From NCBI GenBank assembly GCA_008921705.1, contig VFFE01007635.1:188417-252416 (forward strand): a stretch of DNA of 64,000 nucleotides. Direction: 5' to 3'. Within the stretch, counting starts at the first letter, position 1, and every line of letters begins with the position of its first letter. The stretch is from Burhinus oedicnemus. Its lineage: Eukaryota > Chordata > Aves > Charadriiformes > Burhinidae. A model generated the notes under the pieces. It worked only from the letters and a program-made list of their open reading frames with translations. It ran no database searches and was not told the origin of the DNA. Below, piece by piece: positions 23,101 through 35,100 of the stretch. Made by a program: the position numbers and the translations under genes.

Positions 23101-25537
23101 GTCAATGGATAGTAGCTTGAAAGAGATTTTTCTTTTTGAATGGCCTAATCTTGTGTTTTAAAAATGCTTATTAACAAAATCTGTAGTACTATATGTAGTG
23201 CCAAGAGGTGGTGTCTCATTCCTTGCCTGTCTGCAGAGACATTGGCAAAAGATGAAATTTCCTTTATTTCGGCAGTGATTTGCGGTCTTGGAAGTTATGC
23301 GAAGGGGTGAAATATCTACTAGATGTAGAGCTTCCAGACTCTGAAATGCAAACTCTTCTTAAAAAGTGTGTCAGAGTGGCCTTCAAATGGTCATTTCCTT
23401 TACAAAGCCTTTGTAGAAAAGGTGTTGTAAAGGCTACCTAGCAAGTTGGAGAACTTGGAACTAAAATCTAAGAGAGGGGTTGTATCCTAGTCTGTGTGTA
23501 TTGAGGTATGGACACTTAGGTATTTTAAAAGTATGTTTTAATGTTTCTGAGGAAGATTGACCGAGTGGGGAGAAGGCCAAATTAGTAGTCTTGAAAGAGT
23601 AACTTAAAGGCATCATGTTAAAAACACATCTGTCCTCTCCAAAGACATGCATTGGTAAATAAAGCAGTTTTGCTCGCCTCTGACAAAAGACTGACTGAAA
23701 TAAAATTCATAATAGTGAAAGATGGCTAGGGTGTATCAGGCTTCATGCTGCATGAGAGAGGATTTAATCTCCTAGCCTTATCGCAGCATCGGAATACTAC
23801 GAAAGGAAGTTGTTTTTTCTTTGGCCAGACAAAAGGCATTCAGTGCTTGATCTCACACGTAGATTAGAAAAAAGCCTTTCTTTTTTAAATTAAAGAAATA
23901 AATCCTTCATCCTTCCGGGTAATACAATACCATCTGTAAACAACCTTGAACACATTAAAGTCCAGCCAAGCTTCTAGTCAATGACAGTGTCTTGACATGT
24001 TAGGAAATGAGTGTTAAGTCCTCTTCCAAAAAGCTTGTGCCACTTTATATGGCGTTTGTTTACTTTTTCAGGTGAGAACTGTGAATTACTTATGGCCCAG
24101 TTGCAGCTTCTGGCACACTGTTGTTTTCTGCCAAGCAAAGCATCCACCGGTAGAGATTTTCATTCAACTTTGACAGGGTTTGCTCCTTGGAATTCAGCAA
24201 AGCACTGTTATCCAAGATGAATTATTTTTGTTATTTAATGTAGATTCGGAGACTTGCATCTGGTGTGTGCTTCTTAACTCCAGGGAAGGGAAGAGGGTAC
24301 AGCATAACTTTGTTTATGGATTGTTTGTACCTGTGGCTATTACTTCCTTTACTCTCCATTTTCTCTATGGAGGAAGCCATCTACATTCTTTTTTCCTTCC
24401 AGAGGTGCTAAAAGCTCTGGTTGGTGCCAGCGCAGCACTGACACTGTTATTCATTGAGGAAAGTCGGTTTGTTATACCACTCTCTGGACTTGAACAGATC
24501 AACTTATTCTTAAAGAAGACAGAGCAGAAATAGACCAAGATGCCAAAAAAATTTCAGCTGTGGCAAAATTCTGCTCACAGGACAGGCTGGAAATCTTAAC
24601 ACTAGAAGAAGGAAGAGCTGTGCAGAAGGTAGATTCTGGTCTCCCGTTTACATTTTTTCACAAAAGAGCAATGACCAGTTTGACCAGAAGTTAGAAGTCA
24701 AAGTGATTAAATGAAATTAATATGTATAAAAATAATTTCCATAACCCATTTCTGTAATTTAGCAGCCTTAAAGAAAGGAGCGTGTATTTAGAGCAGATAA
24801 ACTTTGGAAGAATTTTTAACTGTAAGAACTGAAGTGTCAGGGATTCTGGAAGTGGGGAATTTGCAGAAAAATCCATTTCATAATTACCTACTTCTCAGGT
24901 TTTTTTAGTTGTCCCAGAAAGCAGCTGGCTTGATACAAGTAGAGGGCTACATCTGCGTCGTCTTCAATCTGACAAGTTCCTATATGAAGGTCGCAATCTT
25001 CTTTGGAAGGCTTAACCCACAGATTTCTAAGTATGGACCACATGGCCTAAATTCCAAGAAATTTGCAAGATCCTGAGAAGAGACCTCAGCCAGCAGAGCT
25101 GGAATGAGAGGGATCCTTTTCGGAAACGTGTTTCTTCAGCTATTCTGTGTAAGTCTGTGCCAGCACATGCCCGGGTTTCAATGAACGTAAGTTACGCCTG
25201 GCTCAAATCACTCTAACCAGTGATTTGCATGCCAAACTGAAAAACAGATCCTTAACACCAATGTGTAGAAAATTGACCTCTGCCTAGAGATTGGATAAAA
25301 TGATTAAAAAAAGGTTTATTCCTACAACCTCAGTGACTCTGAGCCGCTAGCTCCAAGATCCACGGCTGCAGTTGACAGTGGCTCGTTGCTTTGCAAGATG
25401 CAGCCTTGAAGCTCCCTGTCTTAGAACAATCTCATGTTTCTGTAGACAGTGTGAAGCTTATTCTGTAATTTCGTTTGCTGTTAACTTGTAAATAGACTCA
25501 AAGCAGAAATGCTGCTTTTGTACTGAATTAGGAGCTC

Positions 25538-25553
25538 AAAAAAAAAAAAAAAA
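25538..25553 (+). repeat. Poly(A) run, 16 A
   Basis: Homopolymer. The roughly 1 kb before it (24400-25530) has mildly gene-like composition, but I could not identify any parent gene and saw no AATAAA just upstream. Confidence 0.85.
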
Positions 25554-26589
25554 GATATGAAGGACAAGGCTTTACAAAACTTTGAATTTCTGAAATAGTG
25601 TGGGAAGCCTTGGTGCAAAACTTGAGAGATGTTTTCTTTTAAATGCATATTTTCTTTCCCAGAGGGAAAAGCTCTTAATTCATATTGTCGAATGGGTAAT
25701 TTCCAAAACTATGGAAATTATGGATTTCTATTTCTTGTGACTTAACAGCTTCTTTGGAACGGTGCTAATATTAATGTAAGTTACTTCTATGGTCATCCCA
25801 GGTATTTAAAACCTATAACACCATCTGCCTCCACACATAATGGTGAAATACCTGTTCTCTCCATGTGATAGAAAAGTCTACTTTTTCAGGTCTAGTGAGA
25901 CCAGAACGGTGTGAATTCTGACAAAAGTGTGTATTGCTTCTCTATGTGGGTACGTTGGTGAGGCGGGAAGGAATTGACTTCAACTTTTGCTGTTCTCCTG
26001 TGTTGCACCAGGACTTGTGTTATGGTCTGAAATAGCTTTATGTAGGAATGGATTCCCTCGGGGATCACACATCTTCTGTTGCTCCGCTTGGATCTTTCTT
26101 TCCTTCCCTGCTGGTAATTAACACACATTGTAAGGAGCTGCCTTGGTTGGCTTTGAGGTCTCCTGAACTTCCTTCTTAAATCCCTTGGTTTCTTAAAGGG
26201 CTTTAGGGCTAGTAGCATGTAGTAGTAGGGTCCAGCAGGACACAGCATGGAGGGAAATGCATCACAGCAGGAGGGCTGGAGCTGGTGGGCATAAGCAAGA
26301 GCTGGAATACAGAGTATGGCTGAGGGCATGACACTGGTAGCAGAGACACCCCGCTGCATGGGTATGAACCTATGTTCTAGATACGACTAGTAAAAAAACA
26401 CTTGGAGTGTGAGAAAGCATAGTAGGTCTGACCTTCCTAAACCTGATTGCATTTGTTAAGACAGTTTGAGCACGGCAAACAGTGTTCCTACCAAAGGAGC
26501 TGGATGGTGGCGTGGCAGTGTGTCTGCGCTCTGCTCCCCAAAAGCAAAACCTTTTTGCTTTATGGCTGTGTAGGGTGTCAGCAGTTGTG

Positions 26590-26765
26590 AACTGTGCAGC
26601 GGGACCTGTTGGAAGAAAGCTGGAGAAATGACAAAAGGAAGATGGTGGCATGGGGATGATGAGCAGGTCGGTACTCCGGAGGTGGGGAGAAAAGGAAGAG
26701 GGAAGGAGAACCAAGCGCAGAACAGTGGAAAGAAAGGTAGGAGAAATAGGGAGGGGGAGGCTGCA
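26590..26765. repeat. Purine-rich (GA) low-complexity tract
   Basis: The plus strand is mostly G and A, with blocks such as GGAGAAAAGGAAGAGGGAAG and GGAGAAATAGGGAGGGGGAGG in shorter pieces. On the complement this removes stop codons and creates a 190-codon ORF at 26370-26942 that is rich in Ser, Pro, Phe and Leu, a composition typical of pyrimidine tracts and not of a protein. Confidence 0.7.
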
Positions 26766-28831
26766 GTCGAACAAGGGAAACATATTATAAAACCATAGAG
26801 AATAGTAGCAGAAAGATGGACAGCAACATAAATTAGTCAAAAAAGGTGCAGGTAGGCAATTTGCTTTGTGGCTTCGCTCTGTATGTGCTTCCTTCCCCCC
26901 GAAGAAAAGGGTGGAGGGAGAATGAAATAGACTGGCATGCAACTGACTGCAGCAATGAAAAACACATGCGAAAGGAGAAGACTCAGGAAACTGACTTCCC
27001 GAGTACAGTTGTCATTTGGTAATAATCGCTTATTTCTGTCTCTTTCTATCTTATGTAGTAGGGAAGGCCCTATCTTGCTTCTGTTAGTGCTTTGTTAAGA
27101 ATCACAGTCTCCCCGAGAGCGTGAGCAGGTGATCAATTTTTGTTTCAACGGTTACGTGGAATGGTGTCAATCAAAAATACCTTATCTTACTGGATTATGC
27201 TGCCTCTTGGAGCTTTTATCCTGCACTACCTGACACACTCAGATGTCAGAGGCTGTGTTTCTGCATCTCTTCAGATGATGCAAAGCTAAAAGCCAGACCG
27301 CTCTGCAGCGGTAATTTGAAAGGAGCTGTGCTTTTTGGCAAGGTGGTTATACGGCAAGGAAATATTGGCAGCATTGTCTTAGATTGCCTTGGTTTTACCG
27401 GTAGTTAACAGAAAGTGAGGTCAGGAGGCAACCAGAGCTGTTCCACCGAGGTGCTGCTGTGTTGAAGATGTACCTGGTTTAAGAGTGTCTGTATATGGCA
27501 GGCATCTCTTGGACTTTACACATCGATTAAGTTAATGAACTCTCTATGTGCCTGGCTCTTCTTACTATGAAATATCTGAATTACATGAAATATTTGTTTG
27601 GTTAGTGTTTGTGAGTGCAGTGGTAGTTATTGCGTCTCTCTGCTCGTATTTTCGTAAGAAGTACCTCCTGCTAATAGCTAATGAGTAAATAACTCAGGAA
27701 AGCACTGAGAAACGCATCATGCAAATTGCTGTTGGAATCTTGGATTGGTGCCATGCTGTACGTTCCACTTTTCACATTGGTTGCTGGAACTGCGGTACAG
27801 TAATGAATGGCGTTCAATCCTGGAAAAAAATTGACCTCCAACTCGGAGTTCATGATGGTAGTGTTCATTAGAAAGTGAATCAAAATTGAACAGATTGAAT
27901 TACTATGAGGAATTACTGTTAAATTTAGCTGGCGTCATTGCATTTAATCAGACAGGCTTTGTTTAAAGCAGGCAGTCCAGCCTTGTACGACCGACTGACT
28001 GCGCCATGATAACTGGGGTGCTGCTATGAAGCAGGAACATTGAAATTAGCTGAATAAGATGCATTCATGGGCTGGTAGAACTAGAATCACTTTTCTAGGT
28101 CATTTCAGCTTTAGGCTTTTGCATGTAGCAGTTCAATGGCTGTGACTTGAAAACTTGTGGCTGGTTTTCTTTATCCCGTGACTCAGAGGAACCCAGCTTT
28201 CACATGGCAGAAGCACTTGGAAAAGTTGGCTCCAGCATCTTCTGTTGAGCGTGCAGTGCTGGAGGTGTGAAATAGTAAGTTTTTAACGGCTGGCCAGGAG
28301 CTGGCAAGTGCCGTGGGCATTGTGTGCGTGGGGAAGTGCCTCAACAAAGAAAATCTTAGAGTGGGGAGAGTCGATCTCTGGCTTTGTGGAGCGCTTTGGT
28401 AGTTTTTCTTAGTTTCTGATTGCTAATGTTTAAGCCTGCCTTTATAGTGGAAGTCTATACAATGGGTGAAGAATGAAGGAACTGAAATTGAAGGAAGAAA
28501 TTGAAAGATTCTTTTAATGCGGACCTGTGTGAGGAGAAAACAGTCCTTTTAGTCAACAGACCATGCCCCTTTGAAGGTTTTTCTCTAATCCTGCAAACAA
28601 AAGTGAGATCCAACCATAACTAATGAAAACCTTGAAAACCCCGAGAGACGATGACTTCTCCTTTCCAGCCCATCCATTTGGGACCGGCATAAAGCCCCCC
28701 ACAGCTCCCTCTCAGCCTCCAACCCCCGCAACGCGTTCGCTCTCCCGAACCGCCGGACGAAGGGCGGCCGCCGCTGTCACCGCCGCAGCCGGGACGGGTC
28801 GGGCGTTTACCCTGGGCTGCAGCTTCACCGG

Positions 28832-28857
28832 GGAGGAGGAGGAGGAGGAGGAGGAGG
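28832..28857 (+). repeat. GGA/GAG trinucleotide repeat
   Basis: About eight GGA units inside the CpG island, 250 bases upstream of the FRAS1 ATG. Probably length-polymorphic. Confidence 0.9.
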
Positions 28858-28987
28858 GGAGGCTGCCCTCCCCTCGCACCCACCCGAGGGGAACGGCCGG
28901 CACCGCCGCTCGGCTTCGCCCCGCGTCGCGAAAGGTGCCGGGGAAGGAGGAGGAGGTTGGGGTGGGGGGGGAAGCGCTGCCCGGGGC

Positions 28988-29007
28988 NNNNNNNNNNNNN
29001 NNNNNNN
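28988..29007. other. Assembly gap (20 N)
   Basis: Twenty N in very GC-rich sequence, roughly 100 bases before the FRAS1 start codon. The true gap length is unknown. Confidence 0.98.
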
Positions 29008-29109
29008 GTTTAGCGGGGGGCGACGCGCTGCCCCGGCACCTGCCGAAGGGGCGGCGGGGCCACCCCGTCCCCTTCCCCTCTCGTCCCCTGCAGCCGGCGG
29101 CGGGGCGCC

Positions 29110-29182
29110 ATGGGCGCCCCGGCCGCCGCCTGGGCGACGCTGTGCCTCCTCAGCGCGGCGCTGGCCGCCGCCGCCGCCTCAG
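29110..29182 (+). CDS. FRAS1: FRAS1 exon 1, signal peptide
   Basis: The ATG has a strong context (GCGCCATGGG, with G at -3 and +4). The peptide [20 protein letters not shown] plus AAAS has a hydrophobic core at about residues 7-20 and small residues before the predicted cleavage next to GAC, as in a secretory signal. The donor is GTGAGT at 29183, one base into a Gly codon. Ala-rich GC coding is typical of bird first exons. Confidence 0.85.
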
Positions 29183-32100
29183 GTGAGTCGTCGCGCCGGG
29201 CCCCCGTCCCCGTCCCGCGGGCGGTTGGTGGTCAGAGCTCCCCCGCTGAGGAGAAGTCCCCTTCTCCCGGGAGATCTCGGGGCGTCTTTCCCTCCTTTCT
29301 CCTTCTCCCCGGCCCGGGCGGGGGTCCGCCTCCCGCCCCCCCGCCATTTTGGCGGCCTCTCCACAGGCGGGGCGAGGGGGACCGGGGCGAAGCCCTGCCC
29401 GGTGTCTTCCCGCGTTTGCCCTCCCCCCGGTTCTTCCCGCTCGGTGGTGGTGGGGTACCCACAAAGGGCTGGCGGGCGTTAAGCGCCGGGGATGGAGGAG
29501 CGTGTCCCGCTTCGAGCATACGGGGCGGGAGGGTGGCCCGGGGGTGCCGCCGGTCGGGCTGGGGCTGCGCGGCTTCGCCTCATCCTCGGCACCTTTTCCT
29601 GAGGGCGGGAGGGCGAGGAGGCAGCCCAGGACCCTGCCGAGCTGAGGGTGGGGTTATCCAAAAAAGGTTTTTTTGGGGGGTTTTAGTTGTCCACAGAAAT
29701 CCCCCAGGTGCCCTGCGTGTGAGGTGGGCTGAGCTGGGTCAGTCAGCGGCAGGGCTCGGGGCAGAGCCAGCCCTCACGCTGTGCCGGGATGCCTTCCACG
29801 GGTGTTCGTGGCGGTGGTGAGGGCTCAGCCGCATGCCCACGGGACTCGGAAACCCTGTGGTGGGTGCTTGTTGTCCGCCAGCCTGGGCAGCGGTGACAGG
29901 AGCTGCGGGGAGTGGGTAGCAATCACCCACCGCTCCTTGTTTTAGGAGAAGGCTGAATTCCACTTGGTGTGTGGGGATGTTGCTGTAGGAGTGCCTTAGC
30001 AGGCGTCGAGCGTTGGTTTCTTCTGTCATTAAAAAAGCCGTCTGAACAGACTTGTAAGAACTGCAAGGTTATGATCCTACAATGGCTGGCAGGCCGTAAA
30101 GTTACCAATGTTTTAAGTTTGGGAGTGCAGTGTGGCCGCATTTGTGCTCTTAGGTTGCTGTCCAGGTTTTCCTTTGGCCGTGCAGCTGTAGGTTGTTGGT
30201 TTCCAAAAGTGGCGGACTCCCCAAATGTGGCTCCCACTAATGCTGTGATTCCCATTTGGTAGAGTTGGCTTAGTGAATAACAGTAGTTAAAAATAGCGAT
30301 GTGTGCATGAGCTGAGGAGCTGTTGGATATGAATTTGGGATGTTAACTTGTTAGTCAGTACCCTGAGGGACTTAACATCTACAAAATACCCCAAGCCGTA
30401 AAAAGCTGCCAAACCAAGACTACCCTACCAACCTCTTGCATCCAAGATGCCCAACACAAAAAATATCAAGGCAAAAAGTTTGCGGATTTCTTCCCAAGCT
30501 TCTTCAGTATGTGAAAGGTATTGCGGTCGTTTGAGGAAGCCCTTTCAGGTGAGCTTTGTAAACAGTTGTTAATCACGCTGGTGACTTGGAGTTGTGTACA
30601 AAGCCAGGGCACTATAACAAAGCATGATGTTGCTTAACCTGTGTGTGATGTCTTGGGCTCAGTCACAATTAGGAAGAAAACATAGCTAAAAGGTATGGGT
30701 TTTCAACTAAGGGTTTTCAAAGTCCTGTAAAGATGGGTTCTATGCTAGTATCCCCCTTGGAAACTTGTGGGGGAGAGAAATATGTCTTGGCTTTAATGGA
30801 GAGGAAGAATCAGACTTTCTGTGTTTTCTTTTTAGTCCCCTGTGGGCTGGGGTCAGCCTGTCTCTACAGAGTGACATGGAGGGAGTCGGCTGTAGAGCTG
30901 AGAGAAGTATTTGAAGGTCTGTCTCATTCCTGCTGTTGCCTGCCTGGGCTATTTGAGGCAGCTGCTCTCGCCCAGCTACCTTGGTCCTTAGTCTGTGCTC
31001 TGGCCCCGTAGGTGCTGAGCTCTTTGGCACCTGACTGCTCTTTCATGATTTGTTTATAGTGCCTGGCACAAAGGGCCTTAGATGTAATTACAGCCTCTTG
31101 AAGCAAAAGTAGGAAATGCTGATTTTATTGTTTTTTTCTTTGGTAGTTTTCCCCTGTCTCTTCAGGGTTTTCAAATCCTCAGCGGGGGCTCTGAGACCGT
31201 ATTTCACGTTTTAGGGTGTCAAACCATTGTTACTTCTATGTTCGTACTTTTAAGGAACTACAGCTGTTAGTGAGCAAAAAAGAAAGGGCAGACAGCCCTT
31301 CTTTAAGACAACAGTATAGTTGTGCTGGTCTTAACTAATTGGTACTAAGTGTTTTTATTTCTTTTTTTCCCCATATGCCTCCCAACAGTATGTGACCTTG
31401 TGTTTTGCACTGAGTTTTAAGGTGCAGCTGGTTGATGAACCTTGAAATTATCCTCTCTTGCCAAAAGAAGAGTTTGGGGGAGGAGGGAGATGTGGGGGGC
31501 AGGAAGATAATTGGTATTTGAAGATCAGTGCAGTAACATGAAGTCAAGGTATGGTCAAGTGTTTGGGTTGTTTTTTTTTCTGTAAACACAAATTGCTATG
31601 GAAGTCAAGTAAATAAATAAACAGGTAATTACCGAGAGTCTGAGTCTTAGTTGCATTCCAGTAACTTGGCACTACGGTGAACGTGCAGAGCCCACTTGTC
31701 CAACATTAAGTGGTTAACTGTAGGGTTTGTGGGGTGGCATGTAGGGGGACTATGCAGATGTGAGAGCAAAACCCAGTGTTTCGGCATGTTAGTGCTCTTT
31801 GGTGCTCAGTCTGTGCATGTGATGGGTAGGGCTCGATTTGTTGACTGTCAATATGAGTAGAAAGGTAGCTGCTGAATTTGAGAGAAACATGATTGGGCTC
31901 TTGTGGTTCATCTTCTTGGCAAGGGAAAGTAATTCCTGATGGTGCCTCTGCAGCCTCTTGTAGTTGAGCTGAAGAGCGGCTCGAAGGAGGAGCTTTTCAT
32001 TCGAAGCAGTGTAGCTCCAAGGTTTTCTGTACAAATTTGTCTAATCTGCATTTTTATGGGAAACGCCGCTCTTTGACGAGGAAATTCTTAGTTCCCTGGG

Positions 32101-35100
32101 TGGTCCCTTGAGGCAGCTTTTCTCGCATTCTCTTTTCTTTTCATCTTTGAGTTTCTTGGGTTGCTTTTGATTTCACATTCTTGTCACGTTTTCAGTAGAC
32201 AGATATGTGTAGTTGTTCGAGAACAGCCGTTTCCCAGAAAATCAATGGAAGAATTGCCATTCAACTTATTCATGGTTTTATTTTCTAACCTCTTATTTGT
32301 TTTGTTGAAGTAGAATACATAAAGTATGCGTGAATGGATGTGTATCACTTGCTTGGAGAACCTTTCTGTCAGCTGGCAGTGTCAGTGGTGAGGACTAGGA
32401 AGGCTGGAGCAGGAATTGTCCCGTGAGCCTGCCGTTAGGTGAAATGTGACCCGTTGCCCATGGAGGAGTGATTTAGGAGCAGGAATTCATGCCGACTCTT
32501 CTTGCCGTGATTGCGTTTTTATGTGTATACTCATGTGCTTATTTGCTTCTCCTATAAATGGTGAAAGGATTTATAGGAGCACAGAGAAGAGACTGCTCTT
32601 TAGGACGCAATTTAAGTGCCGTGTAACCTTGCGTTTTTAAGGGCCGCATTTTGCCCTTAGATAGCTGTGGCTTTCCTTAATTTCAGTGAGAGCTTGGGCA
32701 ATTATTCAAACTTGAAATACAATTCCAAGCTTCATGTTTTTTGTGTATTTTAAGAATTCCCATCTTGTCAGGGGCAGCTTTTGTGACAGTGGAGGGAGAG
32801 AACGTATGCCCCTCGCACGAGTGGCACCAAATAGCTGAATTTGTCACCCGTCTGAGAGAGTGCTCGGCGATTGTGGGAACGGGTTATGATACTAGCCCTG
32901 TTTAAAAGTGGGTAATTATTGGTGGCGGTGCAGTCAGGTGTTTGTGAGGTTCGTGTCTGCCCCGGTTTTACTGCCCTGCGTTCTCCCGCTTTCTTTGATT
33001 GTTGTTTGTGTCCTTGACTTCTGTCTGAGAAAGACTGGGCAACTTCTTGCAATTACAATGCTGCGATGCTTCATCAGTGGTCTGGTGAGGTGCTGCAGAG
33101 GCATGTGCTAACCCCTTCTTTGAAGATCAGCTGCATTATTTTGGCAGGTCTGCCCTTTTGCTCTGCCTTGTTCACGCTGCTCTCCAAGTTCTTGAGTCCA
33201 TTTTGGCCAGAGTTCCTGGCCCTGCAGTCTGAAGCTTACCCAGAGGTTGCCTTGCTGCACCAAAGCTGCATTTGTTTTATTGTTGACAAGTGCATGGCTA
33301 GAGATGGCAGCTCAATGCTGCTTGTACTGTTATATATATACAGGTCCACTGGACAGCGTGCTGGTGTTAATTGCTTCTAATCTGTTTTAATATTTTTCTT
33401 TTATTTTTTTTGTCCTGCAGGTGCCTGTATCTACCAAGGCTTGTTGTTTGAGGTAGGTAAGATTGAACGTGTTATGCTGGGGAAATGTTTGAGAAGGTGC
33501 TGTTGGACTTGACCCTAATTCCTGATTTTTGTCACCCCTGCAACTGGGATGGCTGACCTTGTAGCAGGTCACAGAGCTGTGAGCCTTCAGCCTGCTGGAA
33601 AACAGCAGCAAAATAAATACTGCCCTCAGCAAGGTTAGAAATTCTCCCTGGGCCTCTGAACCCAACTACTCTCCTTCTCAGAACAGCTCTGCCTGCTTCT
33701 AACTGGGGCTCCTTTGTCCAGTGTGTGAAAAGGTGTGAGAAATTTCAAGGTTCTTGGAAGCCATATGAGTCACAAATTTGCAGTCCTAGGCAGCATAGAG
33801 GTTATGTTTTGTGAAATGTCCCTGTAATGCCAGGGTGTTTTGTGTTGATTTCCCTGAATTAATAAGGTATTATTAATGACAACAATTTAACACATTTTCC
33901 TCTCAATGGATTATGGTGAGTACTGTGTACCCTGACTCTTCTTTACAAACCCAAAGTATTTTCCTTTATAGTCTTCCTCTTTGCATGTACATTATCCACG
34001 AACAATTTGAACAAGAATCACAGTTTTTAACAATTTATAAACAACGTTTTGCTCTGTAACACTTGCCTGCCTTGCTTCGGTACCCCGGACTAAAAGGAAA
34101 TGCCTGAGCAACTTTGTGTTTCTGGAGTGCTTCCGTACCTGCCTCCAGTCCCGCAGCAGATTTGCGCAGGGATTTGTTACTGTAGGCTGGGAGGCTGCAT
34201 GCAGCAGCTGTCAGGGAAAGCCTGGGGTTTTATTTCTCTTAGAGCTCTCCAGCAAAGCTGGGTAAGTGCTCTGCGTGTGTGACATGTGACCACTGGGTAT
34301 CTTGGAAATAACTGGTGGCAGGTGGTTCCTTTGGCCTTCCAACATGGACTCGAGGTCTTAGAAGTTTTTCTGCTCCAAGAAGGGAATGTAGGGGGAATTG
34401 CTGGAGGCGGATGTTTTTGGTGGGTGGCTTGGGAGGGAGCTGCAGCAGGCTACATGTGTTTGCTCCTCTTAATTATGTGCTGTGGAGCATCAGTGTCTTA
34501 ACAGCAGTTGGAAAGCTTGTCTAGATTCCAGCTTGAGTGAACTGTATGGCAGGTCACTTTCTGCTGAACGTTGCCTCTCTGTAAGGGCAGTATCAGAGCT
34601 GAAGGGTTAGCAAGTGAGGGGTTTCATCTGTCACTGATTACTACTGGCACAGCAGTCACAGACTTTTACTTTTTATTTACTTTTGTGGTTTCTTGGTGTT
34701 CTGATGCTGTGGGTTTGGTGGGGTTTTTTTTTTTCTGCTCCTTCTTTCACTGCTGCTGTGTGTTTGAATTGCTAGTGTGGGGCTCGATAATATCTTGCCG
34801 TAGCATTTGTGTATAAAGACTATGGGCTATTCTAGGTTAGATGCTTCCTGTTCAAAGCACTTGCTCACAGTACCCTTGATTTTTGTCTTTATCTCTCTGT
34901 ATTTAGTAAGGTTATTGGGTTTTTATTAATAAATGACTTCTGTAACTGTAGTGGTTTTCATGAGCTGTACAAGACTGTTGCTCTGTGGTAAAACTCGGAG
35001 CAGAAGCAAAACTGGTGCAGGTATACAGCTGCATTTATCATCAAGTAAAATTTGAACAGCTCAAGTGTGTCATTCATGGAACAAGGACCTATCCTGTCTC

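Larger units (their letters stand above)
16300..28600. other. Intergenic region between MRPL1 and FRAS1
   Basis: About 12 kb with no gene I can recognise on either strand. ORFs of up to 190 codons exist, but none shows a familiar domain, and the longest (minus strand, 26370-26942) lies in purine-rich DNA whose complement is depleted of stop codons. Features worth naming are listed separately: the CTCF-type motif at 17565, the TATA/ATG/donor arrangement near 19.9-20.1 kb, and the purine-rich and poly(A) tracts. Confidence 0.8.
28690..29640 (+). promoter_or_regulatory. FRAS1: CpG island and presumed FRAS1 promoter
   Basis: There is an abrupt shift from AT-rich DNA to GC-rich DNA with many CpGs, including GC boxes (GGGGCGG at 29048) just upstream of the ATG at 29110. 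Transcription probably starts inside this island on the + strand. No TATA box is apparent. A 20-base N gap at 28988-29007 interrupts it, so the 5' UTR and promoter are not fully known. Confidence 0.8.

Noticed and set aside
24180..25200. Region with an ORF ending EQINLFLKKTEQK and mildly gene-like composition, possibly a decayed retrocopy
   Set aside because: I could not match it to any gene. Frames break repeatedly, and no AATAAA precedes the A-run at 25538.
25892..26359. 155-codon minus-strand ORF adjacent to the one above
   Set aside because: It is in a different frame, shows no recognisable motif and has no splice or promoter context. Treated as chance.
26370..26942. 190-codon minus-strand ORF, the longest in the window
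   Set aside because: It lies opposite a purine-rich tract, so its strand is pyrimidine-rich and lacks stop codons by composition. The translation is Ser/Pro/Phe/Leu-rich without any domain.
28623..29186. 187-codon ORF across the CpG island
   Set aside because: It reads through the N gap, overlaps the FRAS1 start in another frame and is the usual result of GC-rich, stop-poor DNA.
32690..32715. CTTGGGCAATTATTCAAAC, resembling a MIR block
   Set aside because: A single short match with no neighbouring MIR blocks is not enough.
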